The notes below the pieces were generated by a model. The model was not told the origin of the DNA. It made no database searches and saw nothing but the letters and a program-made list of their open reading frames with translations. From the NCBI RefSeq assembly GCF_008632075.1, contig NZ_VWVM01000005.1:62001-126000 (forward strand): DNA of 64,000 nt, read 5' to 3'. Position 1 is the stretch's first letter. Each line of letters opens with the position of its first letter. This DNA is from Candidatus Pantoea gossypiicola (GTDB lineage Bacteria > Pseudomonadota > Gammaproteobacteria > Enterobacterales > Enterobacteriaceae). A program made the translations under genes and the position numbers. This document shows positions 25,541 through 34,427 of the stretch, one piece after another.

Positions 25541-27126
25541 GAGTGGCCTCCAAGTATCCGGGATACGAGTTCTTCCAGATAAGGTGTTATTGACTCGTCA
25601 TGGTCCAGATAAGGGACTGACTCCCTCACTTTTGCGTACCACAGGCGACCTGAATTTCCTAATTTTGTAGCATCCCTGATATCAGCTGCCTGAGCGGCGC
25701 AGATCAACTCAAAAGCAATAACATAGCGGGTATTCTGGAGCACCTCCGCCGTCCTGCGAGCAGCAACCAGACCGAAAGAGACTACGTCCTGAAAATCACC
25801 TGTTGTTGTTAGTGTTTGTATTGATACAGGTGTAGCCAGAGAACGATTTTCCGCTGTGACAGAAGATGACATAAACTGTCCCCCCATTAAACCAAACCGC
25901 AGCCCACCATTTTCTGCACATAGAAAAGAGGGGAGCCCGTTGCTGTTCGCACTGGTCAGCAATCTGTCTATTCGCCGGTCAGATAAGTTACACATGGTAA
26001 TGATTGCTATCGTCAAATAGTCCATCGCGGCGGATATATACTGTCCGTGAAAATGACCGTTATGGAAAACCTGACCGTTTTCGGGTGTGATAAGGGGGTT
26101 ATCATTTGACGAATTTAATTCATTACTCACTATTCGTTCCACAAATTCTATTGTCTCCAAAACCGGGCCAAGTATCTGTGGTGTGCAGCGAATTGAATAG
26201 GCATCTTCAATCGGCATATCTTCTTGTTTGATGCTATTCGTAAGCCTGCTTCCGAGTTCTGATGAAAGCTGTATATCATCAACCGCCAGCCTTGTTCCCT
26301 GGAGGTTATTCCATATCATCTCTGCAATTTTTTGCTGGCCTGTATGCGGTTTTAGTTGATGAACGTCGGGATGAAATGGCCGAATCCGGGCAAGAAGCGT
26401 TTCTGAGGCAAAGGCGGAGATTGACGCATATTGTTCAAGAAGTGACCTGGTTTCGATGACATTCAGGGCGGCAAGCGCAACCATGCAGGAGGTGCCGTTG
26501 ATGAGTGCCAGCCCTTCCTTATAACTTAGCTCAAGCGGTGCGAGCCCCAGCTGGTGCAGAATATCTTCTGCAGCCAAGCGTTCACCATTGAACCAGGCAT
26601 TGCCCTCACCAGTGAGCATACGGGCCATGGCTGCCAGTGGCCCCAGATCTCCGCTGGTGCCCAATGACCCTTTACGTGGTATCTCAGGAATCAGACCAGC
26701 GTTGTAGATTGCGATAAATCGATCGAAATTTTCCAGAGATAATGCTGAGTTGCCGCGAGAAAGTGAGATAATTCGGGCGAACATAGTTGCCCGGCAAATT
26801 ATATCTGAAAATCTTTCACCAACATTTGTCGCAACACCACGGATAAGGTTTTTTTGTAATTCTTCAGCCCTTTCGAGCGGAACGAGATGATCGACAAACC
26901 CACCCATCCCAGTGTTGACACCATATATAACCGAGCCTTCTTTCACTAATTTTTCAAGGGCTCGTCTTGATGCGGCAATTCTTTCTCTGGTTTCTTCTGA
27001 AGCAACTATTTTTTTACTGAACTGAGAGAATTCAATAAAGTCTTTCAGACTGACGTTACGGCCTGGGCTGAGAATGAAGGTATCGCCTGTGGATGTGCTA
27101 TTATGCTGTGTAATATTCATGACCAT
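25537..27126 (-). CDS. MIO-dependent aromatic aminomutase/ammonia-lyase, AdmH-like
   Basis: The 529-residue protein belongs to the HAL/PAL superfamily. The catalytic MIO ring would form from T157-S158-G159 in KGSLGTSGDLGPLAA, with the active-site Tyr68 in VIYGVNTGMGGF. INGTS, EDAYSIRCTPQILGP, NSSNDNPL and FHNGHFHGQY all occur in order. From memory, the Thr-Ser-Gly triad and several of these segments match AdmH, the phenylalanine 2,3-aminomutase of andrimid synthesis in Pantoea agglomerans, more than histidase, which has Ala-Ser-Gly. The likely product is a beta-aromatic amino acid or an aryl acrylate. Substrate choice cannot be fixed. Confidence 0.88.
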   Translation of the reverse strand: MVMNITQHNSTSTGDTFILSPGRNVSLKDFIEFSQFSKKIVASEETRERIAASRRALEKLVKEGSVIYGVNTGMGGFVDHLVPLERAEELQKNLIRGVATNVGERFSDIICRATMFARIISLSRGNSALSLENFDRFIAIYNAGLIPEIPRKGSLGTSGDLGPLAAMARMLTGEGNAWFNGERLAAEDILHQLGLAPLELSYKEGLALINGTSCMVALAALNVIETRSLLEQYASISAFASETLLARIRPFHPDVHQLKPHTGQQKIAEMIWNNLQGTRLAVDDIQLSSELGSRLTNSIKQEDMPIEDAYSIRCTPQILGPVLETIEFVERIVSNELNSSNDNPLITPENGQVFHNGHFHGQYISAAMDYLTIAIITMCNLSDRRIDRLLTSANSNGLPSFLCAENGGLRFGLMGGQFMSSSVTAENRSLATPVSIQTLTTTGDFQDVVSFGLVAARRTAEVLQNTRYVIAFELICAAQAADIRDATKLGNSGRLWYAKVRESVPYLDHDESITPYLEELVSRILGGHS

Positions 27127-27146
27127 TTTCCTTCTGTTTGTTTGAA

Positions 27147-28154
27147 TTAATGTTCAGTCCAGTCGGCAATAATGACGTTAATCTCTCTGTTTCCTGAAAA
27201 TGCATGCCTGCCATGAGCAAACTGCAGGTTATCGAGCAGCAAAATATCGCCGGTGTTGAGATTCACGTCCTGTTCTAACCCCTTGACCAGATGAAATAAG
27301 TTAAGTGTCAGTTCTTCCGGTAGCGGTTCTCCATCGCCGAAACACATGGATTCGAGAAGTTCAGGACAATTCTGAGCAGCTTCTTTTAACTCTTCTTCGT
27401 CTTCGTTTCTGGAATCCACCCGTGCCCATTCAATCATCGCAGCAGCACCCCAGAAATGTGCCTGATTGCACCAGATCAACTCATTTTTACGAGGATGCTG
27501 ACGCACCGGTGAAATACAGTCCTGCCAAAGGATTAAATCATCATTCCACCATTCAAATTCCCAACCCCTGGAGCGGCAGGCAAACTCTGCCTCTTCTTTT
27601 GTTTTTGCAGAAAGCGCTTCCTGCCAGCTTTTTTTTATTCCGGGTTTCAGATGAACTCGGTTTTCATCCGGCAGTGTTCTACGCAGTCTGAGGCCGCGTT
27701 CTGTCAGAAGTTGTAATGTTGAAGGCTCGACCAGTTTTGTTATTCGGCGCATATCGCCAATGGTAGATTCTCCGCCCTCTGTGGCGGGTTTGACGCAAGA
27801 GAAGGCAATGATTTCCGGTGGGTGTTTTACATAGGCCATTTCCTGATGGAGGATGATTGACCATGCCGGAGGCGTTCGGGTTGCCTCCATCACTTTACCT
27901 TTTATGGTTGAACGGGGAGATGAACCACCAATGTAATCTCTGGTGCGAAAACCTAGCGCATTCATTATCACTTCAAACACAGCGGGTTCTGCACTTTGCA
28001 CAACGCCGCGTAGTAGCAACGCTCCGTTATTGAGCACTGCTTCCCGAATATCTGGTGCAGTTTGAGTAAAGAAGTTTTGCGTATCAGTGACCGATAACCC
28101 ATCAACGGTGAATCCAGACAGTCCACTCTCATTACATTCTTTCAACATCACCAT
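27147..28154 (-). CDS. SyrP/TauD-like Fe(II)/2-oxoglutarate oxygenase
   Basis: The 335-residue enzyme has the iron ligands H103 and E105 in LHQEMAY and H314 in AHGRHAFSG, with R323 positioned for 2-oxoglutarate. The HxE variant and the stretch IAFSCVKPATEGGESTIGD resemble the SyrP/AsnO branch of the TauD family, enzymes that hydroxylate amino acids in non-ribosomal pathways. It is the first gene of the leftward operon, with ribosome site GGAGACTAAG. It probably hydroxylates an amino acid or intermediate of the cluster. Confidence 0.9.
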   Translation of the reverse strand: MVMLKECNESGLSGFTVDGLSVTDTQNFFTQTAPDIREAVLNNGALLLRGVVQSAEPAVFEVIMNALGFRTRDYIGGSSPRSTIKGKVMEATRTPPAWSIILHQEMAYVKHPPEIIAFSCVKPATEGGESTIGDMRRITKLVEPSTLQLLTERGLRLRRTLPDENRVHLKPGIKKSWQEALSAKTKEEAEFACRSRGWEFEWWNDDLILWQDCISPVRQHPRKNELIWCNQAHFWGAAAMIEWARVDSRNEDEEELKEAAQNCPELLESMCFGDGEPLPEELTLNLFHLVKGLEQDVNLNTGDILLLDNLQFAHGRHAFSGNREINVIIADWTEH

Positions 28155-28198
28155 CTTAGTCTCCTTGAGTCTTAAGAAATGTTGATATGTCTGTCTAC

Positions 28199-28228
28199 TA
28201 ATTAATCGCCATGAATCATCAAAGTCAA
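28199..28228 (-). promoter_or_regulatory. Possible promoter of the cargo operon
   Basis: On the minus strand TTGACT (28228-28223) is followed after 18 bp by TAATTA (28204-28199), close to sigma70 -35 and -10 boxes. Transcription would begin about 35-40 bp before the oxygenase ATG. The -10 box is imperfect. Confidence 0.35.
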
Positions 28229-28511
28229 CAAAAAGATTATTTTTTCTTTTAAAAGAAATAAAATGTACTCAAACATCTTTTATTGATATTTAATTTATTT
28301 AAAATCAATAAGATATAAAAAAATAAAACTATTGGAATTATTTTTCATTAGTTTGTTTCTCCAGTTGTCGTTTGCCAGGTTTTTGGGTCCATCGATAGTA
28401 AAATCCTGATTAAACTGGGCTTTGCGAATCAATGAGTACCATTAAAGATCAGCTGCTTACTTAAATAATTACCGAGTAAGCTTGAGGGGGGGAGATTGCG
28501 GCATGGCAGTA

Positions 28512-28545
28512 TAAAAAAGGCCCATGATTAATACGATAATGGGCC
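28512..28545 (-). terminator. Terminator of the integrase gene
   Basis: GGCCCAT (28519-28525) and ATGGGCC (28539-28545) form a 7-bp stem. On the minus strand it is followed by TTTTTTAT. It lies 30 bp downstream of the integrase stop and insulates the cargo operon. Confidence 0.65.
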
Positions 28546-28575
28546 GTTCTGTAAAGCTAAGATATTATGAATATT

Positions 28576-29826
28576 TTAATTTTTTTCAAAAAGATATGGT
28601 GAAATAAAAACCTTTCGATTAATTGCAAGATAATCCGACCACCATTGCATCATCGCTTTTCGAGCATCAAGGTATTCCGCTTTATGTATGTAAGCCGCCC
28701 GCACGCTGTTGCGCTCCTGATGGCTCATCTGGCGCTCCACTGCATCCTGCGACCATAAACCGGACTCCATCAGGGCGCTGCATGCCATTGCCCTGAGGCC
28801 GTGACCGCAGATATCATGTTTAGTGTCGTAACCCATAAGGCGCAGTGCCTTATTCACGGTGTTTTCACACATCGGTTTATATGGGTTATGGTCGCCGGGG
28901 AAGACCAGCTCACCATCACCGGAGATATCTTTAATCCGTTTCAGAATGGCGATGGCCTGTTCTGAGAGGGGTACGATATGAGCAGTGCGCATTTTGGCAC
29001 CGCGCCCGGAATAACGCACGCCTGCAATGGCTTCGCGTGTGGCGGGTATCGTCCAGGTTCTATTTCTGAAATCTATTTCTGACCAGCGGGCAAAGCGCAG
29101 CTCACTGGAGCGAATGAACAGATGCAGCGTCAACAGGACGGCAAGCCGGGTCAGTTCACGGCCTTGATGATATGCCTCAATACGTTCAAGCAGTTCAGGC
29201 AGCCGCTCCAGTGGCAGGGCGGGATAATGCCGTCTGACGGGAGGAGCCGTTACGCCGTCAAGGTTTGCCGCCGGGTTGCTGTCGATTAACCCCTGATGAA
29301 CTGCATGACGCATGATGTTGCTGAGGTGCTGCCGCGTGCGGGACGCAACTTCAAGCAGTCCTTTTTCCTCAATCCCTTTCAGCAGGCCAATGAAATGCCG
29401 GGGTTTAAGCTCTGAGACTGACAGGTGGCCGATAACCGGAAATACATGATTGTTCAGGCTGGCAAGCAGACGGTCAGCGGTGTTCTGCGACCATTTTTTA
29501 TTACTTTTATGCCACGCCAGTGCCACGATTTTAAATACTTTCTCCGATGTGTAGGCTCCGCGTTCAACTGCCCGCTGCTGTGCCGGGTTGATGTTCAGCG
29601 CCAGCATCTTACGGATACCTTCGCGCTGCTGGCGGGCATCAGACAGGGAAACGGCAGGATAGGCACCCAGTGCAATGCGGGATTCTTTGCCGTTTATACG
29701 ATATTTGAGATACCAGTGACGTGAGCCGCCCGGTTTGACAAGAAGATACAGACCGTGAGAATCGGAGACTTTAAAGGATTTATCAGAAGGTTTAAGAGTG
29801 CGGATTTTCGCATCGGTAAGGGACAT
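28576..29826 (-). CDS. int: P4-type tyrosine integrase
   Basis: The 416-residue site-specific recombinase has an N-terminal DUF4102-type arm-binding domain (LTDAKIRTLKPSDKSFKVSD and LYLLVKPGGSRHWYLKYRI) and a C-terminal catalytic domain. Catalytic residues are R239 (FIRSSELR), H342 and R345 (HGLRA), H369 (MSHQ) and Y379 (AYIHKAEY). It starts 160 bp from the 3' end of tRNA-Asn and reads away from it, as in HPI and ICEKp elements, so it should recombine the tRNA end. It is intact. Confidence 0.95.
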   Translation of the reverse strand: MSLTDAKIRTLKPSDKSFKVSDSHGLYLLVKPGGSRHWYLKYRINGKESRIALGAYPAVSLSDARQQREGIRKMLALNINPAQQRAVERGAYTSEKVFKIVALAWHKSNKKWSQNTADRLLASLNNHVFPVIGHLSVSELKPRHFIGLLKGIEEKGLLEVASRTRQHLSNIMRHAVHQGLIDSNPAANLDGVTAPPVRRHYPALPLERLPELLERIEAYHQGRELTRLAVLLTLHLFIRSSELRFARWSEIDFRNRTWTIPATREAIAGVRYSGRGAKMRTAHIVPLSEQAIAILKRIKDISGDGELVFPGDHNPYKPMCENTVNKALRLMGYDTKHDICGHGLRAMACSALMESGLWSQDAVERQMSHQERNSVRAAYIHKAEYLDARKAMMQWWSDYLAINRKVFISPYLFEKN

Positions 29827-29986
29827 ATGGGGGTCACTCCATTATCGAACTAACCTGACCCCAGATTTGACCACCAATTTTTCCCGATGCGGAGGATTAA
29901 ATCAAAATACACCGGGAAGAATTTTCACGCTAACCTCTTGAATCAGTATCAGATAAAGATTCGCAAGGAGGCATGAAAACAGGAAA

Positions 29987-30003
29987 TTGGCTCCTCTGAC
30001 TGG
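29987..30003. other. Integrase-side attachment site (att core) in the tRNA-Asn end
   Basis: TTGGCTCCTCTGACTGG (17 bp; reverse CCAGTCAGAGGAGCCAA) covers the last tRNA bases plus one flanking base. It equals, from memory, the core att repeat of the high-pathogenicity island at asn tRNA genes. A second copy should mark the far end of the element; I did not find one in the window. Confidence 0.75.
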
Positions 30004-30063
30004 ACTCGAACCAGTGACATACGGATTAACAGTCCGCCGTTCTACCGACTGAACTACAGAGGA
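29988..30063 (-). tRNA. tRNA-Asn (GUU)
   Basis: The minus strand gives a full cloverleaf: acceptor TCCTCTG/CAGAGGA with discriminator G, D-arm from AGTTCAGTCGGTAGAAC, anticodon arm CGGACTGTTAATCCG with anticodon GTT, T-arm GGTTCGAGTCC and encoded CCA at 29990-29988. It is the ICE integration target. The gene remains complete because the element supplies or preserves the 3' end. Confidence 0.97.
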
Positions 30064-30081
30064 ATCGCTTGAACGGGGCGA

Positions 30082-30110
30082 ATATTAACGGCGCTGATCC
30101 CGCTTGTCAA
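30082..30110 (-). promoter_or_regulatory. Sigma70 promoter of tRNA-Asn
   Basis: On the minus strand TTGACA (30110-30105), a 17-bp spacer and TAATAT (30087-30082) precede a GC-rich discriminator (GCCCCG), typical of stable-RNA promoters under stringent control. It sits just before the tRNA start at 30063. Confidence 0.85.
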
Positions 30111-30568
30111 AGCCCTGTTTACTGAATTGCGTTCAGATGCTCGTAAAAGCAGCGGATTGGCTGTTTTTACGCACTTCTGCTGGCTTTTCAAACTGCCAAC
30201 AGGATCTCACTTTACGGGCATTTCTCGGCAGATGTTAGAGGCATGTCAAAGTTTTGTTGTTTGCCGATGTTAAAACAGCTGTTTCAGTGCTTTTATGATA
30301 AAAATTTCAAAACGAGATTATATGGAACAAATAAACTGCTTATCATCACGGTCGTGATTATCATCCGGAAATGAAACGGCATTCTTAAACTAACTGTTTG
30401 CAGATCAAGTGATTGTGAAAAGGAGTGGTCGATCACAAAAATAGCCATAACCTGAAGTCTTACCTTAAATTTCCTCAAACAGACGCCAGACAGGCTGGAT
30501 GAATGTAAAAGATATTTTTCATTCGCGCGTGCAGCCGCTGAGCAAGTTAACAAATAAGAAGGGTCCCT
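30111..30568. promoter_or_regulatory. Upstream region of the sugar ABC operon
   Basis: This AT-rich stretch has no credible gene. Two palindromes could be operators for the rightward transporter operon: AAACAGCTGTTT (30273-30284, perfect 12 bp, LacI/GalR-like in style) and ATCACG-GT-CGTGAT (30345-30358). No regulator gene is adjacent. Confidence 0.35.
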
Positions 30569-31492
30569 ATGAACATTAAAAAAACGATTGTCGCCTCACT
30601 GTTAGCCTGCATGTTACCTGCCGCGGTTATGGCAAAAGATATCTCAGTGGGTGTCTCAATGGCGCTGTTTGATGACAACTTCCTGACGATTCTGCGTACG
30701 TCAATGCAGAAGGAGATGCAGAAGGATGGCGTTAAAGGCCAGGTTGAGGATGCAAAAGGTGACGTTTCACAGCAGCTTCAGCAGGTTCAGAACTTTATCG
30801 GTCAGGGCGTGGATGCCCTGATCGTCAACCCGGTCGACACCAATGCGGTGAAACCGATTATGGATCAGGCGAGCAAAGCGGGTATCCCGCTGATTTTTGT
30901 CAACCGCCGTCCACAGGCAGAACTGACCGGCAAAATGGCCTATGTGGGTTCCGATTCAGAACTGGCCGGGCGGTTACAGATGGAAGCGCTGGCTAAAGCG
31001 ATGAACGGCAAAGGCAACGTCGCCATCCTGATGGGTGACCTGGCGAATGAAGCGACCCGCGACCGTACCAAAGGTGTGGAAGAAGTCGCCGCTAAATTCC
31101 CTGGCATCAAAATCGTGCAGAAACAGACCGCCAAATTTACCCGTAACGACGCGGTGGATGTCGTCAGTAACTGGATGACGGCGGGCGATGAAATCAATGC
31201 CATCGCGTCGAACAACGATGAAATGGCGATTGGTGCGCTGCAGGCGCTGGGTAAAAATCCGGACAAAATCCTGATCGCTGGCGTCGATGGCACGCCGGAT
31301 GCACTGCAGATGCTGAAGCAGGGCAAGATGGTCGCTACGGTGTTCCAGGATGCGCAGGGCCAGGGTGAAGGTGCGGTGCAGACGGCGGTCAAACTGGTGA
31401 AGGGCGAGAAAGTCCAGAAAATCATCAACATCCCTTACCAGCTGATTACCAAAGAAAACATGGAACAGTTTACCAATCGTAACCTGAAATAA
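30569..31492 (+). CDS. Sugar ABC transporter substrate-binding protein, RbsB-like
   Basis: The 307-residue periplasmic protein has a signal peptide (about 1-22, ending AVMA) and the two-lobed peripl_BP_4 fold: GVSMALFDDNFLTILRTSMQ, VDALIVNPVDTNAVKPIMDQ, GIPLIFVNRRP, YVGSDSELAG, AIASNNDEMAIGALQALG and IAGVDGTPDALQ. It delivers a sugar or cyclitol to the permease encoded downstream. Ribose, inositol or a rhizopine-like ligand are possible; the sequence alone does not decide. First gene of a three-gene operon. Confidence 0.9.
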   Translation: MNIKKTIVASLLACMLPAAVMAKDISVGVSMALFDDNFLTILRTSMQKEMQKDGVKGQVEDAKGDVSQQLQQVQNFIGQGVDALIVNPVDTNAVKPIMDQASKAGIPLIFVNRRPQAELTGKMAYVGSDSELAGRLQMEALAKAMNGKGNVAILMGDLANEATRDRTKGVEEVAAKFPGIKIVQKQTAKFTRNDAVDVVSNWMTAGDEINAIASNNDEMAIGALQALGKNPDKILIAGVDGTPDALQMLKQGKMVATVFQDAQGQGEGAVQTAVKLVKGEKVQKIINIPYQLITKENMEQFTNRNLK

Positions 31493-31524
31493 TCGTTCCC
31501 GACCCAGCTGTACGGAGGTGATGT

Positions 31525-33009
31525 ATGAACGCGTTTGCGCTTGAAGCCGAAGGCATCAGCAAGTTCTTCCCCGGCGTCAAAGCTCTCGACAACGTGTCGT
31601 TGCGGGTGCGTCCGGGAACGGTACATGCCTTGATGGGCGAAAATGGCGCGGGCAAATCCACTTTAATGAAGTGCCTTATCGGGATGTATCGTCCCGATAA
31701 GGGCACCATCAAAATTAAAGGGGAGCCGGTGCAGTTTCAGGACACCATGGACGCGTTGCGTTCCGGCATTTCAATGATCCACCAGGAACTTAATCTGGTG
31801 CCTTTCATGACCGTCGCCGAGAATATCTGGCTCGGCCGTGAGCCGATGAAGTTTGGCTTGGTCGATCACGCCCGACTTAATCAGAAGACGCAGGAACTGC
31901 TCAACCGCCTGAATATCCGCCTGAAAGCCGATCGGATGGTGGGTGAGCTGAGTATTGCGTCGCAGCAGATGGTCGAGATTGCCAAAGCGGTCTCCTGGGA
32001 TTCAGACATCGTCATTATGGATGAGCCGACCTCCGCGCTGACGGAAACCGAAGTGGCGCATCTGTTTACCATCATTCGCGATCTGCGGGAGCAGGGCAAA
32101 GCCATCATCTACATCAGCCACAAGATGGATGAGATTTTCAACATCACCGATGAAGTCAGTATCTTCCGCGACGGCAGCTGGATCGCCAGCGATCAGACGG
32201 CGAAATATACCCGTCAGTCACTGATCACACAGATGGTAGGACGCGAGCTGACGCAGTTGTTCCCGAAATTCAACAGCGCCATCGGCGAAGAGGTGCTGAC
32301 GGTGTGTAACCTCACCTGCAAAGATCGTTTCACCGATGTCAGTTTCAGCGTGCGCCGGGGTGAAATCCTCGGTGTCGCCGGGCTGGTGGGGGCCGGTCGC
32401 AGCGAGGTGATGGAGAGCCTGTTCGGCATGGAGAGTTTTGACAGCGGTGAGATCCTGATTGATGGCGTACCGGTGACGATCGACTCACCCTCAACCGCAA
32501 TTGAAAAGGGCATGGCGTTCCTGACCGAGGACCGTAAAAAGTCCGGCCTGTTTCTGGTGCTGTCGGTGATGGAGAACATGAGCATCGTCAACATGCCGGA
32601 GTACAGCGGCAAAAGCGGTTTTGTCAGTCATGTGAAGATGGCGCAGGACTGCATGGAGCAAATCCGTCGGCTCAATATCAAAACGCCGACCATGGATCAG
32701 ATCATCAATAACCTCAGCGGGGGTAATCAGCAGAAGGTTTTGATTGCCCGCTGGCTGCTGGCACAACCGAAGATTCTGATTCTGGACGAACCGACGCGCG
32801 GTATAGACGTCGGTGCTAAAGCGGAGATTTACCGCTTAATCAGTGAACTCGCCAACCGTGGCGTGGCTATCATCATGGTCTCCTCTGAACTGCCGGAAAT
32901 CCTTGGCATGAGCGACCGGGTGATGGTGATGCACGGCGGGCGTATAACCGGCATCCTCAATAAAGAAGAAGCCGATCAGGAAACCATTCTGTCGTTGGCA
33001 TCCGAGTGA
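31525..33009 (+). CDS. Sugar ABC transporter ATP-binding protein, RbsA/MglA type
   Basis: The 494-residue protein has two tandem ABC domains. The first has Walker [10 protein letters not shown] (about 39-47) and Walker [12 protein letters not shown]. The second has a degenerate Walker A ([10 protein letters not shown]) as usual for this family, the signature LSGGNQQKV and [12 protein letters not shown]. It powers carbohydrate uptake from the cytoplasmic side. The start follows CGGAGGTGATGT, 32 bp after the binding-protein stop. Confidence 0.94.
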   Translation: MNAFALEAEGISKFFPGVKALDNVSLRVRPGTVHALMGENGAGKSTLMKCLIGMYRPDKGTIKIKGEPVQFQDTMDALRSGISMIHQELNLVPFMTVAENIWLGREPMKFGLVDHARLNQKTQELLNRLNIRLKADRMVGELSIASQQMVEIAKAVSWDSDIVIMDEPTSALTETEVAHLFTIIRDLREQGKAIIYISHKMDEIFNITDEVSIFRDGSWIASDQTAKYTRQSLITQMVGRELTQLFPKFNSAIGEEVLTVCNLTCKDRFTDVSFSVRRGEILGVAGLVGAGRSEVMESLFGMESFDSGEILIDGVPVTIDSPSTAIEKGMAFLTEDRKKSGLFLVLSVMENMSIVNMPEYSGKSGFVSHVKMAQDCMEQIRRLNIKTPTMDQIINNLSGGNQQKVLIARWLLAQPKILILDEPTRGIDVGAKAEIYRLISELANRGVAIIMVSSELPEILGMSDRVMVMHGGRITGILNKEEADQETILSLASE

Positions 33010-33023
33010 GGCGCGAGACCACT

Positions 33024-34058
33024 ATGAGCAATATGAAAGCTACTGCTACCCCGGCAGCCCCGCAGCAACCCTCTTTTTTTGCCAGCCTGCGCCATAAACT
33101 GCCGAAAGACACTGGCATTTTTGTGGTGATGGTGGGGATTGCGTTGATTTTTGAAATGTTCGGCTGGTACGTGCGTGACCAGTCTTTCCTGCTCAACACC
33201 AACCGTCTGATCCTGATTGTCCTGCAGGTGGCGATTATCGGGATTATCGCCGTTGGCGTGACCCAGGTCATTATCACCACCGGTATCGATCTCTCGTCCG
33301 GCTCCGTCATCGCCCTGGCGGCGGTGGTCGCCGCGAGCCTGGCGCAGACCTCTGACAGCCTGTCACCCATGTATCCGTCGCTGGTCAATATGCCTGCGGT
33401 GATCCCTATCGCGGCCGGTATCGGTGTGGGGCTGCTGGCGGGTGCGGTCAATGGTGTACTGATTACCCGTACCGGCATTCCGCCCTTTATTGCCACGCTG
33501 GGCATGATGGTGTCGGCACGTGGTCTGGCGCAGTATTACACCCAGGGTAATCCGATCAGCTTCCTTTCCGATGGTTTTACCTCAATCGGTCAGGGTGCCA
33601 TGCCGGTCGTGATTTTCCTGGTGGTGGCACTGCTGTTCCATATCGCCCTGAAACATACCCGCTACGGTAAATATGTTTACGCCATCGGCGGCAACATGAC
33701 CTCGGCGAAAGTCTCCGGTATCAACGTTAATAAGTATCTGATCATCGTCTACACCATTGCCGGTGCGCTCTCTGGCCTGGCGGGTGTGGTACTGGCGGCG
33801 CGTGTCAGCAGCGGTCAGTCGAGCATGGGGATGTCCTACGAGCTGGATGCGATAGCCGCAGCCGTTATCGGCGGCAGCAGCCTGATGGGTGGTGTCGGTC
33901 GTATCACCGGCACATTAATCGGCGCGGTTATCCTCGGTCTGATCAAAAGCGGATTCACCTTCGTGGGTGTTGACGCCTACATTCAGGACATTATTAAAGG
34001 GATAATCATCGTGGCCGCGGTTTCTATCGACATGCACCGTAACCGTAAAAAACGTTAA
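33024..34058 (+). CDS. Sugar ABC transporter permease, RbsC type
   Basis: The 344-residue membrane protein has about eight to ten hydrophobic segments and the EAA-like pattern of the BPD_transp_2 family (AIGGNMTSAKVSGINVNKYL, and AAAVIGGSSLMGGVGRITGT). I chose MSNMKATATP at 33024. A GTG at 33006, overlapping the ATPase stop, is the alternative and would add six residues. It completes the importer. Confidence 0.93.
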   Translation: MSNMKATATPAAPQQPSFFASLRHKLPKDTGIFVVMVGIALIFEMFGWYVRDQSFLLNTNRLILIVLQVAIIGIIAVGVTQVIITTGIDLSSGSVIALAAVVAASLAQTSDSLSPMYPSLVNMPAVIPIAAGIGVGLLAGAVNGVLITRTGIPPFIATLGMMVSARGLAQYYTQGNPISFLSDGFTSIGQGAMPVVIFLVVALLFHIALKHTRYGKYVYAIGGNMTSAKVSGINVNKYLIIVYTIAGALSGLAGVVLAARVSSGQSSMGMSYELDAIAAAVIGGSSLMGGVGRITGTLIGAVILGLIKSGFTFVGVDAYIQDIIKGIIIVAAVSIDMHRNRKKR

Positions 34059-34066
34059 TCAGCAGG

Positions 34067-34109
34067 CGTTGCCTTCTTCCGCAACGGGAGAGGGCAACGG
34101 GTGCTTTTT
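34067..34109 (+). terminator. Terminator after the sugar ABC operon
   Basis: CGTTGCC (34067-34073) pairs with GGCAACG (34093-34099); TTTTT follows at 34105-34109. It lies 9 bp after the permease stop. Confidence 0.6.
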
Positions 34110-34226
34110 GTCTTCAGGAAGCCTCAGCGATAAGAAATCCCGCTGATAGCGGTTACATTCTCAGTCAGTTAGTTAATGCTTTTCTGTAAGCCCGGCAAGC
34201 CTTCATCCGGTGCAATGCGTTTCCAC

Positions 34227-34299
34227 TGCACTAAAACTGTACAGCCCGTCATCACTTTTCTGCACGTCTGACTCGCAGCATCTGCACTGCCACAGTGCG
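34227..34299 (+). promoter_or_regulatory. Two NtrC-like enhancer sites upstream of nac
   Basis: TGCACTAAAACTGTACA (34227-34243) and TGCACTGCCACAGTGCG (34283-34299) both fit the 17-bp NtrC pattern (GCAC-N7-GTGC, the first with one change). Their centres are 56 bp apart, on nearly the same helix face. They lie about 160-220 bp upstream of the predicted nac start site, a normal distance for NtrC. Confidence 0.65.
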
Positions 34300-34427
34300 C
34301 CCGCTCGCGTCCTCCATTGCTATTACGCATTCCTGATCCTTATTAACCCTTAAGAGGTAATCAGAAACGCTTATTTTCCGGGCCGTTAGGAAAAATCTGG
34401 CTGACGGGCAAGTCGCAGGATTTAAAC

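Larger units (their letters stand above)
28155..28575. other. AT-rich intergenic region between cargo operon and integrase
   Basis: This stretch holds the probable cargo promoter (28199-28228) and the integrase terminator (28512-28545). Between about 28240 and 28330 it is almost wholly A/T. I see no gene; a tiny frame at about 28432 (MSTIKDQLLT) is too short to call. Confidence 0.5.
1..30003. mobile_element. Integrative conjugative element at tRNA-Asn (partial)
   Basis: A P4-type integrase lies directly next to the 3' end of a tRNA-Asn gene. Leftward of it follow AlpA, a full VirB1-VirB11 secretion system, a coupling protein, a MOB_C-type relaxase and ArdC, which together make a self-transmissible element. 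The right boundary is the 17-bp tRNA end at 29987-30003. The left boundary and second att copy are not in the window. Gene order and target site match my knowledge of ICEKp/HPI-type ICEs, but the cargo differs. Base composition drops sharply in the cargo (17.5-28.5 kb) and in the first 450 bases. Confidence 0.88.

Noticed and set aside
28519..28545. GGCCCAT/ATGGGCC inverted repeat as an insertion-sequence end
   Set aside because: A T-run follows the stem on the integrase strand, 30 bp after its stop, which fits a terminator; no transposase or target duplication is near.
30413..30438. TGTGA and TCACA pair as a CRP site
   Set aside because: The spacer is 14 bp, not the 6 bp needed for CRP.
30293..30553. 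86-codon minus-strand frame before the sugar ABC operon
   Set aside because: It spans the operator-like palindromes, has no ribosome site and no familiar sequence.
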